Assembly: GCF_001580545.1 (NCBI RefSeq)
Contig: NZ_LRBG01000039.1
Location: 1 to 64,000 of the forward strand
Length of the DNA: 64,000 nucleotides
Source of the DNA: Paraburkholderia monticola
Lineage (GTDB): Bacteria; Pseudomonadota; Gammaproteobacteria; Burkholderiales; Burkholderiaceae
Reading direction: 5' to 3'
The position numbers were made by a program, and so were the translations under genes. This document shows, piece after piece, positions 42,210 to 49,828 of the stretch; position 1 is the first letter of the stretch, and every line of letters starts with the position of its first letter. The notes below the pieces were generated by a model. That model did no database searches and was not told the DNA's origin. It worked only from the letters and a program-made list of their open reading frames with translations.

Positions 42210-43409
42210 ATGAGCAGCAATCGCGGCGTCGTGTATCTGGGGCAGGGCAAGGTCGAAGTGCAGTCCATCGATTATCCGAAGATGGTCGATCCACGTGGCC
42301 GTTCGATCGGCCACGGCGTGATCCTGAAGGTGCTGAGCACGAATATTTGCGGCTCCGATCAGCACATGGTGCGCGGCCGCACGACCGCCGAGGTCGGCCT
42401 CGTGCTCGGCCACGAGATTACGGGAGAAGTGATCGAGGTGGGGCGCGACGTCGAGACGCTGCGGATCGGCGATCTGGTGTCGGTGCCGTTCAACGTCGCC
42501 TGCGGACGCTGCCCGACCTGCAAGGCGCAGCACACGGGAGTCTGTCTGAACGTTAATCCGTCGCGCGCGGGCGGCGCGTATGGCTATGTCGACATGGGTG
42601 GCTGGATCGGCGGCCAGGCCGAATACGTGATGGTGCCGTATGCGGACTTCAATCTGCTGAAATTTCCGGACCGTGCGCAGGCGATGTCGAAGATCCGCGA
42701 CCTGACCTGCCTGTCCGACATTCTGCCGACCGGCTATCACGGTGCCGTGATGGCCGGCGTGAAGCCTGGCGCGACCGTCTATATCGCGGGCGCGGGACCG
42801 GTCGGCATGGCGGCGGCCGCTTCGGCGCGTCTGCTCGGCGCGGCCTGCACGATCGTCGGCGACATGAACGAGGCGCGCCTCGCGCACGCGCGCAAGATGG
42901 GCTTCCAGACCATCGATCTGTCGAAAGACGCGACGCTCGGCGAGCAGATCGAACAGATCCTCGGCAAGCCCGAAGTGGATTGCGCGGTGGATTGCGTCGG
43001 CTTCGAGGCACACGGTCATGGCAGCAGCGGCTCGCACGAGGAGGCCCCCGCCGCCGTGCTCAATTCGCTGATGGAAATTACCCGCGCGGCCGGCGCGATC
43101 GGCATTCCCGGCCTCTACGTGACCGACGATCCAGGCGCGGCCGAGGCCGCCGCGCGCAAAGGCAGCCTCAGTTTGCGTTTCGGGCTCGGGTGGGCCAAGT
43201 CGCATTCGTTCCACACGGGCCAGACGCCGGTCATGAAGTACAACCGCAATCTGATGCAGGCGATTCTGTGGGATCGCTTGCCGATCGCCGACATCGTCAA
43301 CGTGACGGTGGTGTCACTCGACGATGCGCCCGAGGGGTACCGGCAATTCGATGGGGGCGCGCCAAGGAAGTTCGTGATCGACCCGCACGGGTCGTTGAAA
43401 GCGGCTTGA
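42210..43409 (+). CDS. fdhA: Glutathione-independent formaldehyde dehydrogenase
   Basis: 399 aa, equal in length and very similar to the Pseudomonas enzyme. Zinc-dependent medium-chain dehydrogenase: catalytic zinc region STNICGSDQHMVRGRTT and LGHEITGEVIEVG, structural-zinc lobe FNVACGRCPTCKAQHTGVC, NAD-binding VYIAGAGPVGMAAAASA, C-terminal FGLGWAKSHSFHTGQTPVMKYNRNLM. It oxidises the formaldehyde released by demethylation of betaine, dimethylglycine and sarcosine. GGAGACGAGACA provides the ribosome-binding site. Confidence 0.97.
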   Translation: MSSNRGVVYLGQGKVEVQSIDYPKMVDPRGRSIGHGVILKVLSTNICGSDQHMVRGRTTAEVGLVLGHEITGEVIEVGRDVETLRIGDLVSVPFNVACGRCPTCKAQHTGVCLNVNPSRAGGAYGYVDMGGWIGGQAEYVMVPYADFNLLKFPDRAQAMSKIRDLTCLSDILPTGYHGAVMAGVKPGATVYIAGAGPVGMAAAASARLLGAACTIVGDMNEARLAHARKMGFQTIDLSKDATLGEQIEQILGKPEVDCAVDCVGFEAHGHGSSGSHEEAPAAVLNSLMEITRAAGAIGIPGLYVTDDPGAAEAAARKGSLSLRFGLGWAKSHSFHTGQTPVMKYNRNLMQAILWDRLPIADIVNVTVVSLDDAPEGYRQFDGGAPRKFVIDPHGSLKAA

Positions 43410-43428
43410 GGTTCGTGGGCCGCTGAAG

Positions 43429-43456
43429 CGCTGCGTGGCCCTTCGCGCACGCAGCG
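43429..43456. terminator. Hairpin between convergent fdhA and gbdR-like genes
   Basis: Perfect 9-bp stem CGCTGCGTG / CACGCAGCG with a 10-nt loop; no T-run. Positioned as a shared terminator. Confidence 0.5.
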
Positions 43457-43470
43457 TGTGTGTCCGATGA

Positions 43471-44466
43471 TCAAGCCACCAGGATCGGCGTGCCCGACAA
43501 TGAAGGCGCCTGCTTTCGCCGCTCGCGCGTCGGCGCGGTGCCGAACGCGTCGCGATAGCTCTTCGAGAAGTGGCAGGCCGACTGAAAGCCGCACGCCATC
43601 GTGATGTGCATGATCGACATGTCGGTCTGCAACAGCAGTTCGCGCGCGCGCCGCAAGCGCAGCGTCAGATAGTAGTGCGTGGGCGTCATGCCCAGATGCT
43701 CGCGGAACAGTCGTTGCAACTGCCGTTGCGACATGCCGGCGAGCCGCGCGAGCTCTTCGCGCGAGAGCGGCTCTTCGATGTTGTTCTCCATCAGCGAGAT
43801 CACTTCGAACAGCGACTTGTTGGCCGAGCCGAGCCGCGCGACGAGCGGCATCTTCTGCTGCGCGCTGGTGTCGCGCACGTGTTCGACGATGAACTGCTCG
43901 GCGATCTGCGTGACACGCGCGGTACCGACGCGCGGCGCGATCAGGTTCAGCATCATGTCGAGCGGCGCGACGCCGCCGGTACAGGTCACGCGATCGCGAT
44001 CGATCACGAACAGCTCTTTCAGAAAACGCGTGTCGGGAAACTCCTCTTTCAGCGCCGACATGTTTTCCCAATGAATCGCACACGCATAGCCGGCCAGCAG
44101 ACCGGCGCGCGCGAGCGCATAGGTGCCCGTGCACAGACTGCCGAGCACGCAGCCCATGCGCGCGAAACGGCGCAAGGCGGACAGATGCTCGACGGTGGTG
44201 GAGCGCTGCACGTCGATGCCGCCGATCACGAACACGATATCCGGTTGCCCGAGGCATTCGACCGGACCCGTATCGACGGATAACCCGTTGCTCGCCATGA
44301 CCGGGCCGCCGGCCGGACTCACGATCGACCAGCGGTAAAGCGGCTGCCCCGACAGATAGTTCGCCATGCGCAACACTTCGATCGCGTTGGAGAAGGCGAT
44401 CATCGTGAAGTTGGGAACCGGCATGAACGCGAAATGCGACAGCGACGCCGTGCGATCGGTGGACAT
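43471..44466 (-). CDS. gbdR: GlxA-family AraC-type activator, likely GbdR
   Basis: 331 aa from ATG 44466 (a second ATG at 44478 adds four residues but has AGGA almost touching it). Sensor domain FAFMPVPNFTMIAFSNAIEVLRMANYLSG, nucleophile-elbow-like GSLCTGTYALARAGLLAGY, HWENMSALKEEFPDTRF; AraC domain LSREELARLAGMSQRQLQRLFREH and IMHITMACGFQSACHFSKSYR. It stands between fdhA and the divergent glyA-dgc-etf-gbc operon, the position expected for GbdR, the activator that responds to glycine betaine and dimethylglycine. The regulator at 31.4 kb is a close paralogue, so the gbdR name could belong to either. Confidence 0.75.
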   Translation of the reverse strand: MSTDRTASLSHFAFMPVPNFTMIAFSNAIEVLRMANYLSGQPLYRWSIVSPAGGPVMASNGLSVDTGPVECLGQPDIVFVIGGIDVQRSTTVEHLSALRRFARMGCVLGSLCTGTYALARAGLLAGYACAIHWENMSALKEEFPDTRFLKELFVIDRDRVTCTGGVAPLDMMLNLIAPRVGTARVTQIAEQFIVEHVRDTSAQQKMPLVARLGSANKSLFEVISLMENNIEEPLSREELARLAGMSQRQLQRLFREHLGMTPTHYYLTLRLRRARELLLQTDMSIMHITMACGFQSACHFSKSYRDAFGTAPTRERRKQAPSLSGTPILVA

Positions 44467-44478
44467 GGGAACGGTCAT

Positions 44479-44888
44479 TCCTGAGGTGAATGTCGCGTCG
44501 CCGTGGGGAGGGGCGACTACCTGGATTCTGAGTATCAGGGCAACTACCGTGCCATCAGGCTAAACCCTTGGATCCTGCAAAAGAAAGCCTGGAATGACTA
44601 AGCAATCGACTGAAGAAACGACACCACGCGGCACCAGAACGGCGCCGCGACGCTCGTACGGCGCACCCGATCGGCGCAGCAAACACCACTTTCCAGTGCA
44701 GCCCTGCGCGGGCGAACCGCGCCGACTTGTGGAAAAAGGACGCGCATGGCGGAAAAGGCAAAGAACACGTCTGAATTCATAAATCGGCGCGCAGGCCGAC
44801 CGTCAAGAATAGACCCAAGGCGAAGCGGTGGCGCTACCCCGCCGGCAAGCCGCAGCGGCTTTCCCGTCAACGATCTCACGGACCTTCC
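44479..44888. other. Divergent promoter region, gbdR-like / glyA
   Basis: 410 bp without a convincing gene. Contains the inverted repeat GTCGCC-N9-GGCGAC (44497-44517) just upstream of the regulator start, a possible autoregulatory operator. I found no pair of TGTCG half-sites at 21 bp here, and no glycine riboswitch consensus. Short frames in it are Arg-rich and judged non-coding. Confidence 0.5.
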
Positions 44889-46163
44889 ATGTCGAACCCG
44901 AATCCCTTTTTCGAAGACTCGCTAGCGGCGCGCGATCCGGCCGTGCGCGGCGCCATTCTGAAAGAACTCGAGCGTCAGCAGTCGCAAGTCGAGCTGATCG
45001 CGTCGGAAAACATCGTGTCGCGCGCGGTGCTCGACGCGCAGGGCTCGGTGCTGACCAACAAGTACGCGGAAGGGTATCCGGGCAAGCGTTACTACGGCGG
45101 TTGCGAATATGTCGATGCGATCGAGACGCTCGCGCTCGATCGCATCAAACAGCTCTTCGATGCGAAGTTCGCCAATGTGCAGCCGCATTCCGGTGCGCAG
45201 GCGAACGGCGCGGTGATGCTCGCGCTGACGAAGCCGGGCGACACGGTGCTCGGCATGTCACTCGACGCGGGCGGCCATCTGACCCACGGCGCGAAGCCGG
45301 CATTGTCGGGCAAGTGGTTCAACGCGGTGCAGTACGGCGTGCGGCGCGACACGCTGCTGATCGACTATCAGCAGATCGAAGAGCTGGCGCAACAGCACAA
45401 GCCCGCGCTGCTGATCGCTGGTTTCTCCGCCTATCCACGTGCGCTGGACTTCGCGCGGCTGCGGGCGATCGCCGATGGCGTCGGCGCGAAGCTGATGGTG
45501 GACATGGCGCATATCGCCGGCGTGATCGCGGCGGGCCGTCATGACAATCCGGTTCCGCATGCGCACGTGGTCACCTCGACCACCCACAAAACCTTGCGCG
45601 GTCCGCGCGGCGGCTTCGTGCTGACGAACGACGAGGAGATTGCGAAGAAGATCAACTCGGCGGTGTTCCCGGGCTTGCAGGGCGGCCCGCTGATGCATGT
45701 GATCGCCGGCAAGGCGGTCGCATTCGGCGAGGCGCTGCAGCCAGGCTTCAGAACTTATATCGACAGCGTGCTCGCGAACGCGCGGGCGCTCGGTGAAGTG
45801 CTGAAAGGAGGCGGCGTCGATCTCGTGACTGGCGGCACCGACAACCATCTGCTGCTGGTCGACCTGCGGCCCAAGGGGCTCAAGGGCAATCAGGTCGAAC
45901 AGGCGCTGGAGCGTGCGGGCATCACCTGCAACAAGAACGGCATTCCGTTCGACACGGAAAAGCCGACGATCACCTCCGGTATCCGTCTCGGCACGCCGGC
46001 GGCGACGACCCGCGGCTTCGGCGTCAGCGAATTTCGCGAAGTCGGGCGGCTGGTCGTCGAGGTGCTCGATGCGCTGCGCGCGTCCCCCGAAGGCGATGCT
46101 GCCACCGAAAAACGCGTGCGCCGCGAGATTTTCGCGCTGTGCGAGCGCTTTCCCATCTACTGA
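44889..46163 (+). CDS. glyA: Serine hydroxymethyltransferase
   Basis: 424 aa PLP enzyme interconverting glycine + methylene-THF and serine. Motifs: ELIASENIVSRAVLDAQGSVLTNKYAEGYPGKRYYGG, VDMAHIAGVIAAG, and the PLP lysine in TSTTHKTLRGPRGG. Likely a pathway-dedicated copy (as glyA1 in Pseudomonas betaine loci), using the methylene-THF from SoxA to turn betaine-derived glycine into serine. It starts the long operon running to etfB or gbcB. Confidence 0.97.
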   Translation: MSNPNPFFEDSLAARDPAVRGAILKELERQQSQVELIASENIVSRAVLDAQGSVLTNKYAEGYPGKRYYGGCEYVDAIETLALDRIKQLFDAKFANVQPHSGAQANGAVMLALTKPGDTVLGMSLDAGGHLTHGAKPALSGKWFNAVQYGVRRDTLLIDYQQIEELAQQHKPALLIAGFSAYPRALDFARLRAIADGVGAKLMVDMAHIAGVIAAGRHDNPVPHAHVVTSTTHKTLRGPRGGFVLTNDEEIAKKINSAVFPGLQGGPLMHVIAGKAVAFGEALQPGFRTYIDSVLANARALGEVLKGGGVDLVTGGTDNHLLLVDLRPKGLKGNQVEQALERAGITCNKNGIPFDTEKPTITSGIRLGTPAATTRGFGVSEFREVGRLVVEVLDALRASPEGDAATEKRVRREIFALCERFPIY

Positions 46164-46181
46164 GTACGCGTGGAGCAAACG

Positions 46182-47153
46182 ATGAGTCAACTGCACGAGA
46201 ACAGCATCATCATCGACGGACTGAACATTTCGAAGTTCGAGCGCTCGGTGTTCGAGGACATGCGCAAGGGCGGCGTGACCGCGGTGAACTGCACGGTATC
46301 GGTCTGGGAGAGCTTTCAGAAGACCGTCGACAACATCGCCGCAATGAAGCAGCAGATCCGCCAGTACAGCGAGATTCTGACGCTGGTGCGCACCACCTAC
46401 GACATCTTCCGCGCGAAGAAAGAGAACAAAACCGGCATCATCTTCGGCTTCCAGAACGCGCATGCATTCGAGGACAACCTCGGCTACATCGAAGCATTCA
46501 AGGATCTCGGCGTCAACGTCGTGCAGCTTTGCTACAACACGCAGAACCTCGTCGGCACCGGTTGCTACGAGCGCGACGGCGGCCTGTCCGGCTACGGGCG
46601 CGAAGTGATTCAGGAGATGAACCGCGTCGGCATCATGGTCGACCTCTCGCATGTGGGCGGCAACACGTCGTCGGAGGCGATCGCGGCGTCGAAAAAGCCG
46701 GTCTGCTATTCGCATTGCTGCCCATCCGGGCTCAAGGAGCATCCGCGCAACAAGAGCGACGAGCAGTTGAAGGAAATCGCCGATGCGGGCGGCTTCGTCG
46801 GCGTGACGATGTTCGCGCCGTTTCTGAAGCGCGGCCCCGATGCGACCGTAGACGACTACATCGAGGCGATCGAGTACGTGGTGAACCTGATCGGCGAGGA
46901 CCAGGTGGGGATCGGCACGGATTTCACCCAGGGCTATAGCACCGAGTTCTTCGACTGGATCACCCACGACAAGGGCCGTTACCGCCAACTGACGAACTTC
47001 GGCAAGGTCGTCAATCCCGAAGGCATTCGCACCATCGGCGAGTTTCCGAACCTGACGGCCGCGATGGAGCGTGCCGGCTGGAGCGAGACGCGCATTCGCA
47101 AGATCATGGGCGAAAACTGGGTGCGGGTGTTCGGCGAAGTCTGGAAGGTGTGA
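46182..47153 (+). CDS. Renal-dipeptidase-family (membrane dipeptidase) protein of the betaine locus
   Basis: 323 aa. Amidohydrolase-type metal ligands: IIDGLNISKF replaces the usual HxD start, then HVGGNTSSEA (DLSHVGG), YSHCCPSGLKEHPRNKSDEQLKEIADAGGFVGV and GIGTDFTQGY. The family's first metal motif (DGHxD) reads DGLNI, so one metal site may be lost. The same gene precedes dgcA in Pseudomonas, where its exact role in dimethylglycine use is not settled. ATG 46182 is chosen for the GGAG 6 nt upstream. Confidence 0.88.
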   Translation: MSQLHENSIIIDGLNISKFERSVFEDMRKGGVTAVNCTVSVWESFQKTVDNIAAMKQQIRQYSEILTLVRTTYDIFRAKKENKTGIIFGFQNAHAFEDNLGYIEAFKDLGVNVVQLCYNTQNLVGTGCYERDGGLSGYGREVIQEMNRVGIMVDLSHVGGNTSSEAIAASKKPVCYSHCCPSGLKEHPRNKSDEQLKEIADAGGFVGVTMFAPFLKRGPDATVDDYIEAIEYVVNLIGEDQVGIGTDFTQGYSTEFFDWITHDKGRYRQLTNFGKVVNPEGIRTIGEFPNLTAAMERAGWSETRIRKIMGENWVRVFGEVWKV

Positions 47154-47197
47154 GCCTCACCCCTTCTTCTCATAGCGGATCAAAGCGGAGCCTGCAC

Positions 47198-47737
47198 ATG
47201 CAACCCCAACTGCCCATCGACGTCGATCCCGATACCGGCGTCTGGACCACCGACGCGCTGCCGATGCTGTACGTGCCGCGTCATTTCTTCACCAACAACC
47301 ACGTCGCCGTCGAGGAAGCGCTCGGGCGCGATACGTACGCACAGATTCTCTACAAAGCCGGCTACAAGTCCGCGTATTTCTGGTGCGACAAGGAAGCGAA
47401 ACAGCATGGCCTCGCCGGCATGGCGGTGTTCGAGCATTACCTGAATCGCCTGTCGCAGCGGGGCTGGGGCCTGTTCAGGATCGTCGAAGCCGATCCGGCG
47501 AGCTCGCATGCGCGAATCGAATTGCGTCACTCGTCGTTCGTGCTCGCGCAACCGGGCAAGGCCGGCAAGCTTTGCTACATGTTCGCCGGCTGGTTCGCGG
47601 GCGCGATGGACTGGGTCAACGACACCGCGCCCGACGGCGCGCGCAAGGGGCCGCCGTCGCAATCGCAGGAAGCGCGTTGCGCGGCGGAAGGACACGAGCA
47701 CTGCGTGTTCGAAGTCGCGCCACGCGCGTCAATCTAA
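47198..47737 (+). CDS. V4R/DUF5943-type protein of the betaine locus
   Basis: 179 aa soluble protein. FFTNNHVAVEEALGRDTYAQILYKAGYKSAYFWCDKEA and the C-terminal EARCAAEGHEHCVFEVAPR are typical of 4-vinyl-reductase-like (V4R) ligand-binding domains, with a Cys-x7-Cys pair near the end. A homologue lies at the same place, between the dipeptidase and dgcA, in Pseudomonas; its function is unknown. GGAG 7 nt before ATG 47198 sets the start. Confidence 0.8.
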   Translation: MQPQLPIDVDPDTGVWTTDALPMLYVPRHFFTNNHVAVEEALGRDTYAQILYKAGYKSAYFWCDKEAKQHGLAGMAVFEHYLNRLSQRGWGLFRIVEADPASSHARIELRHSSFVLAQPGKAGKLCYMFAGWFAGAMDWVNDTAPDGARKGPPSQSQEARCAAEGHEHCVFEVAPRASI

Positions 47738-47762
47738 TCCGAGCATTCCGAGGTCGATCGCA

Positions 47763-49826
47763 ATGCGTTACCCGAACCTTTTCAAGCCGCTCACCTTGAA
47801 CCAGTTGACGCTGCGCAACCGCATCGTCAGTACCGCGCACGCGGAGGTCTATGCGGAGCCAGGCGGCCTTCCCGGCGACCGTTATATCCGCTACTACGAG
47901 GAAAAGGCGAAGGGCGGGGTCGGACTTGCCGTGTGCGGCGGCTCGAGCCCGGTGTCGATCGATAGCCCGCAAGGCTGGTGGAAATCGGTGAATCTTGCCA
48001 CCGACAAAATCGTCGAGCCGCTCGCGCGGCTTGCCGAAGCGATGCACGCGCACGGCGCGAAAATCATGATACAGGCCACTCATATGGGACGGCGCTCGGC
48101 GTTTCACGGCGAGCACTGGCCGCATCTGATGTCGCCGTCCGGGGTGCGCGAACCGGTGCACCGCGGCAACGCGAAGATCATCGAGGTCGAAGAGATCCGC
48201 CGCATCATTTGCGATTTCGCGGCGGCAGCGAAGCGCGTGAAGGATGCGGGCATGGACGGCATCGAAATTTCGGCCGCGCATCAGCATCTGATCGATCAGT
48301 TCTGGAGCCCGCGCACCAACTTTCGCACCGACGAATGGGGCGGCTCGCTCGAGAATCGCCTGCGTTTCGGCGTAGAAGTGTTACAGGCCGTGCGCGCGGC
48401 GGTGGGTACCGATTTCTGCGTGGGCCTGCGCATGTGCGGTGACGAATTCCACGAAGACGGACTCGATCACGAACAGCTGAAGGAAATCGCCCAGGCAATG
48501 AGCGAGAGCGGCCTGATCGACTATCTCGGCGTGATCGGTTCCGGCGCCGACACGCACAACACGCTCGCCAACTGCATGCCGCCGATGGCCCTGCCACCCG
48601 AGCCGTTCGTGCATCTCGCGGCCGGCATCAAGCAGGTCGTGACGGTGCCGGTGATGCACGCGCAAAGCATCCGCGACGCGGGCCAGGCCGAACGGCTGCT
48701 GGCGAGCGGCATGGTCGACCTCGTCGGCATGACCCGCGCGCAGATCGCCGACCCGCACATGGTCATCAAGATCCGCGATGGGCGCGAGGACGAAATCAAG
48801 CAGTGCGTCGGCGCGAACTACTGTATCGACCGGCAGTACAACGGGCTCGACGTGCTTTGCGTGCAGAATGCCGCGACCTCGCGCGAAGCGACGATGCCGC
48901 ACGTGATCGCGAAGTCGCGCGGGCCGAAGCGCAAGGTCGTGGTGGTCGGCGCGGGGCCGGCGGGGCTTGAAGCGGCGCGCGTCGCGAAGTCGCGTGGGCA
49001 CGACGTCGTGCTATTCGAGAAGAACGATCATGTAGGCGGCCAGATCATGCTGGCAGCGAAGGCGCCGCAACGCGAGCAGATGGCGGGCATCGTGCGCTGG
49101 TTCGACATGGAGACGAAGCGCCTCGGCGTGGACCGGCGCCTCGGTGTCGCCGCCGACGAGCTGACCATCATGGCCGAGAAGCCCGACATCGTCGTGCTCG
49201 CGACCGGCGGTTCCGCGTTCACGTCGCAGGTCGCCGCGTGGGGTGTCGAGACAGGGCTCGCGGTCAGTTCGTGGGACGTGCTCGCCGGCAAAGTCGAGCC
49301 GGGCCGCAACGTGCTCGTCTACGACGGCGTCAGCACGCATGCGGGTGCTGGCGTGGCGGACTATCTCGCGAGCCGCGGCGCGAACGTGGAGATCGTCACG
49401 CCCGACGTGAAGGTTGCCGACGACGTCGGCGGTACCACGTTCCCGATCTTCTACCGCCGCCTTTACGCGCAGGGCGTGATCCACACGCCGAATTACTGGC
49501 TCGACAGGGTGTACGAGGAGGACGGCAAAAAGATCGCCGTGATCCGCAACGAGTACACCGAGGAACAGGAAGAGCGCGCGGTCGATCAGGTGGTGATCGA
49601 AAACGGCAGTACGCCGAACGACCAGCTTTACTGGCGGCTGAAACCGGAGTCGGTCAACCGCGGCCAGCTCGACGTGCACAAGCTGTTCGCGGCCGAACCA
49701 CAGCCGTGCCTCGACGAGCCGCTCGGCAATGGCCGCTTTCTGTTGTTTCGGGTCGGCGACTGCATCTCGATGCACAACATTCACGGCGCGATCTACGACG
49801 CGCTGCGCCTTTGCAAGGATTTCTGA
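47763..49826 (+). CDS. dgcA: Dimethylglycine dehydrogenase subunit A (TMADH/OYE family)
   Basis: 687 aa. FMN-binding TIM barrel (residues 1-370; RNRIVSTAHAEVYAEPGGLPGDRY, ISAAHQHLIDQFWSPRTNFRTDEWGGSLENRLRF), then the Fe-S-type loop QCVGANYCIDRQY...DVLCVQN, then FAD/NAD(P)-like halves (VVVVGAGPAGLEAARVAKSRGHDVVLFE). It demethylates dimethylglycine to sarcosine together with DgcB. Compared with trimethylamine dehydrogenase (Cys at offsets 0, 3, 6, 19), offset 3 is Ala here, so only three cluster-type cysteines remain. First subunit of dgcAB-etfAB; ends 2 nt before dgcB. Confidence 0.93.
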   Translation: MRYPNLFKPLTLNQLTLRNRIVSTAHAEVYAEPGGLPGDRYIRYYEEKAKGGVGLAVCGGSSPVSIDSPQGWWKSVNLATDKIVEPLARLAEAMHAHGAKIMIQATHMGRRSAFHGEHWPHLMSPSGVREPVHRGNAKIIEVEEIRRIICDFAAAAKRVKDAGMDGIEISAAHQHLIDQFWSPRTNFRTDEWGGSLENRLRFGVEVLQAVRAAVGTDFCVGLRMCGDEFHEDGLDHEQLKEIAQAMSESGLIDYLGVIGSGADTHNTLANCMPPMALPPEPFVHLAAGIKQVVTVPVMHAQSIRDAGQAERLLASGMVDLVGMTRAQIADPHMVIKIRDGREDEIKQCVGANYCIDRQYNGLDVLCVQNAATSREATMPHVIAKSRGPKRKVVVVGAGPAGLEAARVAKSRGHDVVLFEKNDHVGGQIMLAAKAPQREQMAGIVRWFDMETKRLGVDRRLGVAADELTIMAEKPDIVVLATGGSAFTSQVAAWGVETGLAVSSWDVLAGKVEPGRNVLVYDGVSTHAGAGVADYLASRGANVEIVTPDVKVADDVGGTTFPIFYRRLYAQGVIHTPNYWLDRVYEEDGKKIAVIRNEYTEEQEERAVDQVVIENGSTPNDQLYWRLKPESVNRGQLDVHKLFAAEPQPCLDEPLGNGRFLLFRVGDCISMHNIHGAIYDALRLCKDF

Positions 49827-49828
49827 CG

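Noticed and set aside
44594..44782. Short ORF in the gbdR-glyA intergenic region
   Set aside because: Basic, low-complexity product, no Shine-Dalgarno, no family; treated as non-coding.
44760..44888. Possible glycine riboswitch ahead of glyA
   Set aside because: The leader has GC-rich segments but lacks the conserved glycine aptamer cores, so not called.
48800..49826. DgcA as 2,4-dienoyl-CoA reductase
   Set aside because: Same superfamily, but the CVGANYC loop and the dgcB-etfAB neighbours fit dimethylglycine dehydrogenase.
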